NCBI RefSeq assembly: GCF_025399895.1
Contig: NZ_JAODUA010000009.1
Location: forward strand, 1-64,000
Length of the DNA: 64,000 bases
Origin: Streptomyces sp. ASQP_92
GTDB taxonomy: Bacteria > Actinomycetota > Actinomycetes > Streptomycetales > Streptomycetaceae
Direction: 5' to 3'
A program made the position numbers and the translations under genes. Position 1 is the stretch's first letter, and each line of letters opens with the position of its first letter. Below the pieces are notes generated by a model. That model had not been told where the DNA came from. It saw only the letters and a program-made list of their open reading frames with translations, and made no database searches. Shown here piece by piece: positions 24,620 through 32,368 of the stretch.

Positions 24620-25614
24620 GCGGCGGCCCCCGAGTACTCCTTGCGGCGCGCGATGATCATGCGGGCGGCGCCGTTGACCAGCAGGGTGAGGACGAACAGG
24701 ACCAGACCGGAGGCGATCAGGGCGTCCCGGCCGAGCTGGTTGGACTCGTCGAACTTCGCCGCGATGTTCTGCGCGAAGGTGCCGCCGCCCGGGTCGAGGA
24801 CGTGCAGCGACAGGACGTAGCTCGGGGAGAGGACCGTGGCGACGGCCATCGTCTCGCCGAGCGCGCGGCCCAGGCCCAGCATCGAGGCGGAGATGACGCC
24901 GGAGCGGCCGAAGGGCAGCACGGACAGGCGGATGACTTCCCAGCGGGTCGCGCCGAGGGCCAGGGCGGCCTCCTCGTTCATGCGCGGGACCTGGAGGAAG
25001 ACCTCGCGGCTGACGCTGGTCACGATCGGCAGGATCATGATGGCGAGCAGGATGCCGACGGTGAACATCGAGCGGGCGACGCCGACTTCGGTCTTCTCGA
25101 AGACGAACATCCAGCCCATGTAGGTGTCGAGCCACTCGTTGAGGCCGCCGAGGTAGGGCACCAGGAACAGGGCGCCCCAGACGCCGTAGACGATCGAGGG
25201 CACCGCGGCGAGCAGGTCGACGACGTAGGCGAGCGGCGCGGCCAGCCTGCGCGGCGCGTAGTGCGAGATGAACAGGGCGATGCCGACGGCGACCGGGACC
25301 GCGATGGCCATCGCGATGACCGAGCTGACGACGGTGCCGAAGAGCAGGACCGCGATGCCGAACGCGGGCGGCGAGCCGGCCGGGTTCCAGTCGAAGGTGG
25401 TCAGGAAGTTGCCCTGGTCCTGCGAGATCGCGATGCCGGCGCGGACGCTGAGGAAGGCGGCGATGGCCGCCATCACGACGAGCAGCAGGATGCCCGAGCC
25501 CCGGGAGAGCCCGAGGAAGATCTTGTCGCCCGCGCGGCCGGTGGCAGCCGTGCGCAGGGCGGAAGAGGAGCCGGGAGCGGGTGGCGGTGTGTCGCTAACT
25601 ATGGAAGAAGCCAT
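24616..25614 (-). CDS. pstC: Phosphate ABC transporter permease PstC
   Basis: A 332-residue permease with about six membrane helices and the conserved EAA-type loop (EEAALALGATRWEVIRLSVLPF, near residue 225). It pairs with PstA to form the phosphate channel. The ATG start (MASSIVSDTP) has GGAAAG upstream. It is separated from pstS by 137 bases containing two hairpins, and from pstA by two overlapping micro-ORFs. Confidence 0.95.
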   Translation of the reverse strand: MASSIVSDTPPPAPGSSSALRTAATGRAGDKIFLGLSRGSGILLLVVMAAIAAFLSVRAGIAISQDQGNFLTTFDWNPAGSPPAFGIAVLLFGTVVSSVIAMAIAVPVAVGIALFISHYAPRRLAAPLAYVVDLLAAVPSIVYGVWGALFLVPYLGGLNEWLDTYMGWMFVFEKTEVGVARSMFTVGILLAIMILPIVTSVSREVFLQVPRMNEEAALALGATRWEVIRLSVLPFGRSGVISASMLGLGRALGETMAVATVLSPSYVLSLHVLDPGGGTFAQNIAAKFDESNQLGRDALIASGLVLFVLTLLVNGAARMIIARRKEYSGAAA

Positions 25615-25680
25615 GGTCTTTCCGGTCTGTGGGCGGGAACCGGACGGGTTCCCTGGCGGCGGTGCACCGGATGGTGTGCG

Positions 25681-25739
25681 GCGGGGGCCGGATCGGGGCC
25701 CCCGCCCCACGCGAACCGCCGGGTCTTCGGCCCGGCGGT
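25681..25739 (-). terminator. Pair of hairpins between pstS and pstC
   Basis: Two stems follow pstS: 25715-25739 (ACCGCCGGG paired with CCCGGCGGT, loop of 7) and 25681-25705 (GCGGGGGCC paired with GGCCCCCGC, loop of 7). Both are perfect 9-bp stems. Such structures after the binding-protein gene normally cause partial termination or protect the upstream mRNA, giving much more PstS than permease. Confidence 0.7.
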
Positions 25740-25751
25740 CCAACTGTGGCC

Positions 25752-26894
25752 TTACGAGAGGGAGTTGACCGTCTCGATGACCTTGGCGTTGATCTCGGCC
25801 GGGATCGGCGCGTAGCTGGCGTCGGTGAGCAGCTTCTGCCCGTCGGCGCCGGCGGTGTAGGAGAGGAAGGACTTGACCGCGGCGAGCGTCGCGGGCTTGT
25901 TGCCCTTGTCGCAGGCGATCTCGTACGTGACCAGGACCAGCGGGTAGGCGCCGTCGGCCTTGGTGGTGTAGTCGAGCTTCAGCGCCAGGTCCTTGCCGGT
26001 GCCGGCGATCTTCGCGGCGGCGATGGCCTTGGAGGCGTTCTCGGCGGTCGCCTTGACCGGGGCGGAGGCGCCGGTGTTGATGTCGACCGTCTTGATGGAC
26101 TGCGAGGCGGCGTAGGAGAGCTCGAAGTAGCCGATCGCGCCGTTGACCTGCTTGACCTGGGCGGCGACGTCACCCGAGCCGGAGGCGGCCTGGCCACCGG
26201 AGGCGGCCCACTTCTTCGCCGGCGGGTAGGGCCAGTCGGCCTTGGCGGCGGCGGAGAGGTACTTGGTGAGGTTGTCGGTGGTGCCGGAGTCCGTGGAGCG
26301 GTGGAAGGCCTGGATCGCCAGGTCCGGGAGCTTGGCGTTCGGGTTCAGCTTGGCGATCGCCTCGTCGTTCCACTTGCTGATCTTGCCGTTGAAGATCTTG
26401 GCGATCGTGGACGCGTCCAGGACCAGGGTGTCGACGCCCTCGACGTGGAAGCCGATCGCGATCGGGCCGCCGACCATGGGCAGGTTGATGCCCTGGCCGC
26501 CGCCGGTGCAGACCTTCTTGGAGTCCTCGACCTGCTGGGCGTTGAGCGGCGAGTCCGAGCCCGCGAAGCCGACCGTGCCCTGGGTGAACGCGACGATGCC
26601 GTCACCGGAGGAGGAGGCCTTGTAGTTGATCTGCGCGTCCTTGCAGGCCGCCATGTAGTTCTTGACCCACAGGTCCATGGCGTTCTTCTGGGCGGAGGAG
26701 CCGGAGGCCAGGAGCTGGCCCTTGGCGCCGTCGCACTTCACGCTGGAGGCCGCGCCGGTGGTCGCGCCGCCGCCGCCCGTGCTCCCGCCGCCGCTGTTGT
26801 TGTCGCTGCCGCACGCCGTGAGGGCCAGGGCGCTGGACACGGCGATGACGCCGAGGGCGGTGGCGCGGAGCCGGTTCTTGCGCTGAAGCTTCAC
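25752..26894 (-). CDS. pstS: Phosphate-binding lipoprotein PstS
   Basis: A 380-residue periplasmic-type binding protein anchored by lipid. The signal peptide ends in LALTAC, and a Gly/Ser/Thr linker follows. Phosphate-contacting segments are visible: LASGSSAQ, the SSGDGI loop, the FAGSDSPL region and HRSTDSGTTDN. It captures phosphate outside the membrane and delivers it to PstCA. The GTG start (VKLQRKNRL) has GGAAGG upstream. It is first in pstSCAB and preceded by a PHO box at 27006-27049. Confidence 0.96.
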   Translation of the reverse strand: MKLQRKNRLRATALGVIAVSSALALTACGSDNNSGGGSTGGGGATTGAASSVKCDGAKGQLLASGSSAQKNAMDLWVKNYMAACKDAQINYKASSSGDGIVAFTQGTVGFAGSDSPLNAQQVEDSKKVCTGGGQGINLPMVGGPIAIGFHVEGVDTLVLDASTIAKIFNGKISKWNDEAIAKLNPNAKLPDLAIQAFHRSTDSGTTDNLTKYLSAAAKADWPYPPAKKWAASGGQAASGSGDVAAQVKQVNGAIGYFELSYAASQSIKTVDINTGASAPVKATAENASKAIAAAKIAGTGKDLALKLDYTTKADGAYPLVLVTYEIACDKGNKPATLAAVKSFLSYTAGADGQKLLTDASYAPIPAEINAKVIETVNSLS

Positions 26895-27005
26895 TGTCGG
26901 GTGTTCCTTCCGGGAGCCGCCGGGGTCCGTTCGTTGTACGGCGGCGTGCGCTGGATGGGCGGTGAGGCGGGATGCCGTGCACCGTGTAAGGCCGAAATTA
27001 GGCAG

Positions 27006-27049
27006 AACAGGTGAAGCGGTCGGCGGGGGAGAGTTAACGGAAGGTGAAC
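27006..27049 (-). promoter_or_regulatory. PHO box (PhoP binding site) upstream of pstS
   Basis: Read on the minus strand, two adjacent 11-base direct repeat units are GTTCACCTTCC (27039-27049) and GTTAACTCTCC (27028-27038). One unit length further on, in phase, is CTTCACCTGTT (27006-27016). This is the streptomycete PHO box pattern of 11-base units starting with GTTCA, so PhoP should activate pstSCAB under phosphate limitation. It ends 112 bases before the pstS start. Confidence 0.88.
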
Positions 27050-27157
27050 CGTGGCGGGCAGTGCGGTGCCGACCGTTATCGGTCCGTGTTCCGCGGGCCG
27101 GTCCCGACCCGGCACGCGCCCGCCCCGTGCCCCCCTTGGGCCGGGCCCGGACCGGTT

Positions 27158-27586
27158 TCAGGCGCGGTTCAGCGCGTCGAGCAGCGCGAGGACGAGCTGG
27201 CGGTCCCGGGGCTGGGTGAGGCGGTGGTGGGCGGCGGCCGGGGGCAGCCAGAGCAGCCGGTCCACCTCGTCGTTCGCGGTGAAGCGGCCCTCGCCCGCCT
27301 CGGCGGCCCAGTAGTCGACGCGCTTGGGGCGGCCCTGGCCGTCCGTGTAATGGACGGTGGGCAGGGCCGCGCCGGGCACGCACCGGAAGCCGGTCTCCTC
27401 CAGGACCTCGCGCAGGGCGCCCGCGAGCGGCTCCTCGTCCCGCTTCAGCTTGCCCTTGGGATGCGACCAGTCGTCGTACCTCGGCCGGTGTACGAGGCAG
27501 ATCTCCAGGGCTCCGTCGCCCCACGGGGAGCGGCGCCACAGGACGCAGCCCGCGGCCAGGACGGTTCCGTCGGGTGCGGTGCTCAT
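27158..27586 (-). CDS. NUDIX hydrolase
   Basis: A 142-residue NUDIX hydrolase. The full NUDIX box G-x5-E-x7-REUxEExGU is present, starting at GKLKRDEE and ending REVLEETGF, so Mg-dependent diphosphate hydrolysis is expected. Candidates are oxidised or diadenosine nucleotides or diphosphoinositol/polyphosphate-like substrates; the sequence alone does not choose. Its ATG overlaps the CHAD gene stop (ATGA), making ppk, CHAD and NUDIX one operon. In that context a link to polyphosphate or pyrophosphate-bearing metabolites is attractive but inferred. Confidence 0.92.
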   Translation of the reverse strand: MSTAPDGTVLAAGCVLWRRSPWGDGALEICLVHRPRYDDWSHPKGKLKRDEEPLAGALREVLEETGFRCVPGAALPTVHYTDGQGRPKRVDYWAAEAGEGRFTANDEVDRLLWLPPAAAHHRLTQPRDRQLVLALLDALNRA

Positions 27587-28743
27587 GATGCGGCCGGGGT
27601 CGCCGCCGGTGCTGTGGTCACCGCCCCAGGCTGCCAGACGCGCTGGAAGGTGAAGCGGGCCGCCTCCACCTCGTGCCGCTGGTCGGCGTGGAGCACGCCG
27701 AGGGCGTACGCGGTCGCCGGGGCGATCTTGGGGGTGCGGGCGGCGGCGGCCGCGGCGGAAGCGGCTTCGGCGGCGTCCCGGTGGCGGTCCAGGGCCACCC
27801 CGGCGGCGGCCGTACGCTCGGGGCGCTCCGGCTCGCCGGGCCGGTGGTCCAGGACCTCCCGCGCGTACCGGTGCAGCCGCAACAGCAGCCGCACCTGATG
27901 CCAGGGACCGTCCTGGCGCTCGCTCTCCTGGCCGAGCGCCTCGGCGTTGTACGGATGGGCCGCGCGGGCCAACGGCAGTGCGGCGACGGCCCGTTGGAGC
28001 CGTTCCTCGGCGTCGAGGGCGGCCGGCACCAGCACCTCGGCGGCCTGGGCCGAGGCGGCGGACGCCAGCGGAACCTCCCCGGCGAGCAGCGCGACCGCGT
28101 CCGCCACCGCGTGGAAGCGGGAGGAGCCGAGCGCCTGGAGCGCCGCCGAGTGGGCCCGGGTGCGGGTCAGGGTGAGCTGCCGGTCGAGCAGGGCTCCGGC
28201 GCGGGCGGCTCCCACGGTGAGGGTGCCGGTGTCCCCGCGCGGCGGCGGCACCCGGGTGCCGGAGAGCCGGTGCAGGGCGTCCAGGAGCCGGGCGAGCCGG
28301 GCCGAGCAGGAGTGCTCGGCCGCCAACGTGGCCGAAAGCCAGCCCAGTTCGCCGCGCAGCTGGTCGGCCCAGGCGGCGTCGAGCAGCGGGCGGAAGGTGT
28401 ACAGGGTGGCGCTGACGCGGCGGGCGGCGGAGCGCAGCGCGCGGGCGGCCTCCTCGGCCGAGCGGCTGTCGGACCCCGCCTCCTGGTGGTGGCGCAGCCC
28501 CCGCAGGAAGTCCCCGGCCCGGGCGTGCAGATAGGGAGCCAGCACCTCGCCGGCCGACGCGTGGGCCGCGGGCGTATGGACGTCGGGGGACAGGGCGTGG
28601 TCGGCCGGGCCCTGCTGGTCCGGGTTCAGGGCGTGGACTCCCCGTGTCTGCGTGCCCGGGTGCGGGGCGTGGGCCGCCCGCCCCAGCGGGTCGGGGGCCG
28701 GGGCGTCGGGCGCCGGCCGGGCGGTGTTCTCAGGGCGTTGCAC
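27583..28743 (-). CDS. CHAD domain protein, polyphosphate-associated
   Basis: A 386-residue protein with a disordered Pro/His-rich N-terminus of about 65 residues and a helical CHAD domain (about 66-380) carrying conserved His and basic residues, for example RGLRHHQEAGSDSRSAEEAARALRS and R-rich helices. CHAD domains bind polyphosphate granules through these positive surfaces. The GTG start lies inside the ppk end (14-base overlap) and the stop overlaps the NUDIX start, so the three genes are co-translated. The assignment rests on domain pattern and context. Confidence 0.85.
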   Translation of the reverse strand: MQRPENTARPAPDAPAPDPLGRAAHAPHPGTQTRGVHALNPDQQGPADHALSPDVHTPAAHASAGEVLAPYLHARAGDFLRGLRHHQEAGSDSRSAEEAARALRSAARRVSATLYTFRPLLDAAWADQLRGELGWLSATLAAEHSCSARLARLLDALHRLSGTRVPPPRGDTGTLTVGAARAGALLDRQLTLTRTRAHSAALQALGSSRFHAVADAVALLAGEVPLASAASAQAAEVLVPAALDAEERLQRAVAALPLARAAHPYNAEALGQESERQDGPWHQVRLLLRLHRYAREVLDHRPGEPERPERTAAAGVALDRHRDAAEAASAAAAAARTPKIAPATAYALGVLHADQRHEVEAARFTFQRVWQPGAVTTAPAATPAAS

Positions 28744-30946
28744 GCCGGCGCCTCCGGGCGTCTATCAGCATCTCCTGTACGTTCCGCAGCGGCTGTCCCT
28801 CGGCGTCGGCCGAGTGCCGGGTCCAGTTCCCGTCGGCGCTCAGGTGCCAGGACGCGGTGGTGTCCGACATCCCGGTCTCCAGGAGCCGGCTCAGGGCCGC
28901 GCGGTGGGCCGGGTCGGCGACCCGGACCAGTGCCTCGATACGGCGGTCGAGGTTGCGGTGCATCATGTCGGCGCTGCCGAACCAGACTTCGGGCTCGCCG
29001 CCGTTGCCGAAGATGAAGACCCGCGAGTGTTCCAGGAAGCGGCCGAGGACCGACCGTACCCGGATGTTCTCCGAGAGGCCGGCGACTCCGGGGCGCAGGG
29101 CGCAGATGCCGCGCACCCAGATGTCCACCGGCACGCCCGCCTGGGACGCCCGGTAACAGGCGTCGATGACGGCCTCGTCGACCATCGAGTTGACCTTGAT
29201 GCGGACGTGCGCGGGCCGCCCGGCGTGCTGATGGGCGATCTCCTTGTTGATCCGGGCGACCAGGCCGTCCCGCAGGGACTTGGGGGCCACGAGCAGCCGG
29301 CGGTAGGTCTCCCTGCGGGAGTATCCGGACAGCCGGTTGAAGAGGTCCGAGAGGTCGGCGCCGACCTGCGGGTCGGCGGTCAGCAGCCCCAGGTCCTCGT
29401 AGAGCCGGGCCGTCTTGGGGTGGTAGTTGCCGGTGCCGACGTGGCTGTAGCGGCGCAGCGCCTCGCCCTCCTGGCGCACCACGAGGGAGAGCTTGCAGTG
29501 TGTCTTGAGGCCGACGAGCCCGTACACCACATGGCAGCCGGCCTCCTCCAGCTTCCGCGCCCACTTGATGTTGGCCTGCTCGTCGAAGCGGGCCTTGATC
29601 TCGACGAGGACGAGCACCTGCTTTCCGGACTCGGCCGCGTCTATCAGCGCGTCCACGATGGGCGAGTCGCCCGACGTCCGGTACAGGGTCTGCTTGATGG
29701 CGAGCACGTCCGGGTCGGAGGCGGCCTGTTCGAGGAAGGCCTGCACCGAGGTGGAGAACGAGTCGTAGGGGTGGTGGAGCAGCACGTCGCGCTCGCGGAC
29801 CGCCGCGAAGATGTCGGCCGCGGAGGCCGACTCGACCTCGGCCAGGTCGCGGTGGGTGCCCGCGATGAACTTGGGGAACTTCAGCTCCGGCCGGTCGAGC
29901 GCGGCGATCCCGAAGAGACCGGTCAGGTCGAGGGAGCCGGGCAGCGGGTAGACCTCGGCGTCCGAGACCTTCAACTCCCGTACCAGCAGGTCGAGTACGT
30001 AGGGGTCGATGGACTCCTCGACCTCCAGGCGCACCGGCGGCCCGAAGCGGCGGCGCATGAGTTCCTTCTCCAGCGCCTGGAGCAGGTTCTCGGTGTCGTC
30101 CTCCTCGACTTCGAGGTCCTCGTTGCGGGTCACCCGGAACATGTGGTGCGCGAGCACCTCCATGCCGGGGAACAGCTCCTCCAGGTGTGCCGCGATGACG
30201 TCCTCCAGCGGGACGTAGCGCTGCGGCGAGGCCTCCAGGAAGCGGGAGAGCAGCGGCGGGACCTTCACCCGCGCGAAGTGGCGGTGGCCCGAGACGGGGT
30301 TGCGCACCACCACGGCGAGGTTGAGCGAGAGCCCCGAGATGTACGGGAAGGGGTGCGCGGGGTCCACGGCCAGCGGCGTCAGGACCGGGAAGATCCGCTG
30401 CCGGAACAGGGTGAAGAGGCGGGCCTGCTCCTTCTCGGTGAGCTCGGGCCAGCGGATCAGGTCGATGCCCTCGTCGGCCAGGGCCGGGGCGACGTCCTGC
30501 TGGTAGCAGGCGGCGTGGCGGGCCATGAGCTCGCGCGAGCGCGTCCAGATCAGGTCGAGGACCTCGCGGGGCTGGAGGCCGGAGGCGGAGCGGGTGGCGA
30601 CGCCGGTGGCGATGCGGCGCTTGAGGCCGGCCACCCGGACCATGAAGAACTCGTCCAGGTTCGAGGCGAAGATCGCCAGGAAGTTCGCGCGTTCGAGGAG
30701 CGGGGTCGACGGGTCCTCGGCGAGCTCCAGCACGCGCTCGTTGAACGCGAGCCAGCTGCGTTCGCGGTCCAGGAAGCGGCCCGAGGGCAGCTCGTCGCCC
30801 TCGCTCTCGTCCTCGTAGGCGTCCAGGTCCGCGTCGATGTCCGGCTCCAGGTCGGAGACGGCGGCCGCCAGGGTGTGCGGCCGGTGCCCGGCTATGGAAC
30901 CGACGGACGGCTGGGGCGGGACTTCGGCGCTGGGCTGCTGGCTCAT
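28730..30946 (-). CDS. ppk: RNA-degradosome-type polyphosphate kinase Ppk1
   Basis: A 738-residue polyphosphate kinase that reversibly moves the ATP gamma-phosphate onto polyphosphate. The autophosphorylated His is in GLKTHCKLS and the second catalytic His in GTGNYHPKTA. The N-terminal domain (RFLDRERSWLAFNERVLELA) and C-terminal domains are standard; an acidic, disordered extension of about 50 residues precedes it, common in actinobacteria. The ATG (MSQQPSAEV) is chosen where upstream sequence stops looking like protein. First gene of the ppk-CHAD-NUDIX operon. I looked for a PHO box upstream and did not see one; only an AT-rich stretch near 31090-31100. Confidence 0.95.
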   Translation of the reverse strand: MSQQPSAEVPPQPSVGSIAGHRPHTLAAAVSDLEPDIDADLDAYEDESEGDELPSGRFLDRERSWLAFNERVLELAEDPSTPLLERANFLAIFASNLDEFFMVRVAGLKRRIATGVATRSASGLQPREVLDLIWTRSRELMARHAACYQQDVAPALADEGIDLIRWPELTEKEQARLFTLFRQRIFPVLTPLAVDPAHPFPYISGLSLNLAVVVRNPVSGHRHFARVKVPPLLSRFLEASPQRYVPLEDVIAAHLEELFPGMEVLAHHMFRVTRNEDLEVEEDDTENLLQALEKELMRRRFGPPVRLEVEESIDPYVLDLLVRELKVSDAEVYPLPGSLDLTGLFGIAALDRPELKFPKFIAGTHRDLAEVESASAADIFAAVRERDVLLHHPYDSFSTSVQAFLEQAASDPDVLAIKQTLYRTSGDSPIVDALIDAAESGKQVLVLVEIKARFDEQANIKWARKLEEAGCHVVYGLVGLKTHCKLSLVVRQEGEALRRYSHVGTGNYHPKTARLYEDLGLLTADPQVGADLSDLFNRLSGYSRRETYRRLLVAPKSLRDGLVARINKEIAHQHAGRPAHVRIKVNSMVDEAVIDACYRASQAGVPVDIWVRGICALRPGVAGLSENIRVRSVLGRFLEHSRVFIFGNGGEPEVWFGSADMMHRNLDRRIEALVRVADPAHRAALSRLLETGMSDTTASWHLSADGNWTRHSADAEGQPLRNVQEMLIDARRRRRATP

Positions 30947-31206
30947 GTCCCCATTGTTCCGCGCACCGGGGTTCTCCAGCGCGTCGGAGAGGGCGGGAGT
31001 GAGGGCCCGGCTGGTGCCGGGTGGGGGAACTGGTCCGTTCCGGGAGGCGAGCGCCGGCGGCTTCATTACGCGAGCGTCGCAAGCGTGTCTGAATAAATGG
31101 TTACGAGGACATGGCGTGCGGGCAAGCGGACCCGGGCCCTGGGGCGCCGCGGGGCGCCTCAGGGGGCGGGGCCTTGGCTCGGTCGCGTCAGGAGTTGTCA
31201 GGAATT

Positions 31207-31244
31207 CGCGGGTGGGTCGGGACTCCGCGGGTGGGTCAGGACTC
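31207..31244 (-). repeat. Two tandem 19-bp repeats at the 3' end of mshD
   Basis: Two copies of CGCGGGTGGGTCRGGACTC lie at 31207-31225 and 31226-31244 with one mismatch. The mshD stop falls in the second copy; in the first copy the same codon is CGA. This is a small tandem duplication of the end of mshD. Confidence 0.7.
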
Positions 31245-32159
31245 CGCGCGGTACATCAGGTCCACCTCGTGGGTGGTGAAGCCGAGGCGCTCGTAGACGT
31301 TGAGCGCCGCGGTGTTGTCGGCGTCGACGTACAGCATGGCGGTGGGCAGGCCCTCGGCGGCGAGGTGGCGCAGGCCCGCCGCGGTCAGCGCCTTGCCGAG
31401 GCCGCCGCCCTGGGCGTCCGGCCGGATCCCCAGCACGTACACCTCGCCCAGCTGCTCCTCGGCGTGCACCTTGGTCCAGTGGAAGCCGATGAGCTCGCCG
31501 TCCCGCTCCGCGAGGAGGAAGCCCTTCGGGTCGAACCACGGCTCGGCCTTGCGGTCGTCGAGGTCGCGCTGGGTGAGCGACCCCTGCTCGGGGTGGTGCG
31601 CGAAGGCGGCCGCGTTCACCGCGAGCCAGGCCGCGTCGTCCTCGCCCGGCGCGAAGGCGCGGACGGTGACGCCCTCGGGCCAGACCGGCTCGGCGATGTC
31701 CAGCGGGCTCAACGGCCGCCGCAGCTGGCGCAGTTCACGGAAGAGGGTCAGGCCAAGCACCTGGGCGAGATGACGCGCCGCCGAGTGGCCGCCGTGCGCC
31801 CACACCCGCAGCCGCTTGCCGGTCGCCCCGAGCAGCGCGCTGCCCAGCGCCCGGCCGTGCCCCTGGCCGCGGTGCGCGGGGTGCACCACCAGCTCGGCGG
31901 CGGGCGCCTCGACGGGGTCGGTGTCCTCCAGCTGGGCGTACCCGGCGAGCACATCGCCCAGGGTCAGCAGAAAATGCCGCACTCCCTCGCGCCGGCCCCC
32001 GCGCAACTGGAGCCGCCCCTGCTCGGAGACCGCCTGCTGCCCGTCGGCGCGGCCGGCTTCGGCGAGCAGGTCGAGGACGTCCCGCGCCTGGGAGTGGCTG
32101 AGCTCGTCGAGCGTCTGGATGTCGCGGGAGGACGGAACGGGGGCGGCTGCGTCTGTCAT
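31236..32159 (-). CDS. mshD: Mycothiol synthase MshD
   Basis: A 307-residue tandem GNAT protein that acetylates Cys-GlcN-Ins, the final mycothiol step. Two GNAT folds are seen: an N-terminal one with VVHPAHRGQGHGRALG (near residue 85) and a C-terminal one with LGIRPDAQGGGLGKALTA (near 250), ending GFTTHEVDLMY. The conserved FDPKGFLLAE and WTKVH segments lie between. The ATG has no Shine-Dalgarno sequence, but TACCCT sits seven bases upstream, so the mRNA is probably leaderless. The first mycothiol gene, mshA, is at the right end of this window. Confidence 0.94.
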   Translation of the reverse strand: MTDAAAPVPSSRDIQTLDELSHSQARDVLDLLAEAGRADGQQAVSEQGRLQLRGGRREGVRHFLLTLGDVLAGYAQLEDTDPVEAPAAELVVHPAHRGQGHGRALGSALLGATGKRLRVWAHGGHSAARHLAQVLGLTLFRELRQLRRPLSPLDIAEPVWPEGVTVRAFAPGEDDAAWLAVNAAAFAHHPEQGSLTQRDLDDRKAEPWFDPKGFLLAERDGELIGFHWTKVHAEEQLGEVYVLGIRPDAQGGGLGKALTAAGLRHLAAEGLPTAMLYVDADNTAALNVYERLGFTTHEVDLMYRAES

Positions 32160-32166
32160 GGGTACG

Positions 32167-32172
32167 AGGGTA
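32167..32172 (-). promoter_or_regulatory. -10 box of a leaderless mshD transcript
   Basis: TACCCT on the minus strand, seven bases before the mshD ATG and with no ribosome binding site in between, places transcription start at the A of ATG. Confidence 0.55.
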
Positions 32173-32368
32173 CGGCGGAGGCCCTCGTGAACGGAGGTGG
32201 GTGCGGGCCGGGTTCGCCGGGCGGAGTCCCGGGGGAGCCCGCCCCGGACGCGTACCCGAACCCAACGGCAATCAGCTCGTGACCCGCCACCCCCTGTTGC
32301 GCTACGCGCGTTGACCTTAGGCTGCGCCGGGACTCCACCCGGACTCTCACAGGGGACACACAGAACAC

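Noticed and set aside
28652..31096. Plus-strand open frame of about 800 codons antisense to ppk and the CHAD gene
   Set aside because: Low-complexity composition (Gly, Arg, Val, Asp) and full overlap with conserved genes; a shadow frame.
30947..31200. PHO box upstream of ppk
   Set aside because: No GTTCAC-type 11-base repeats were found on the minus strand; only an AT-rich stretch that may be a promoter.
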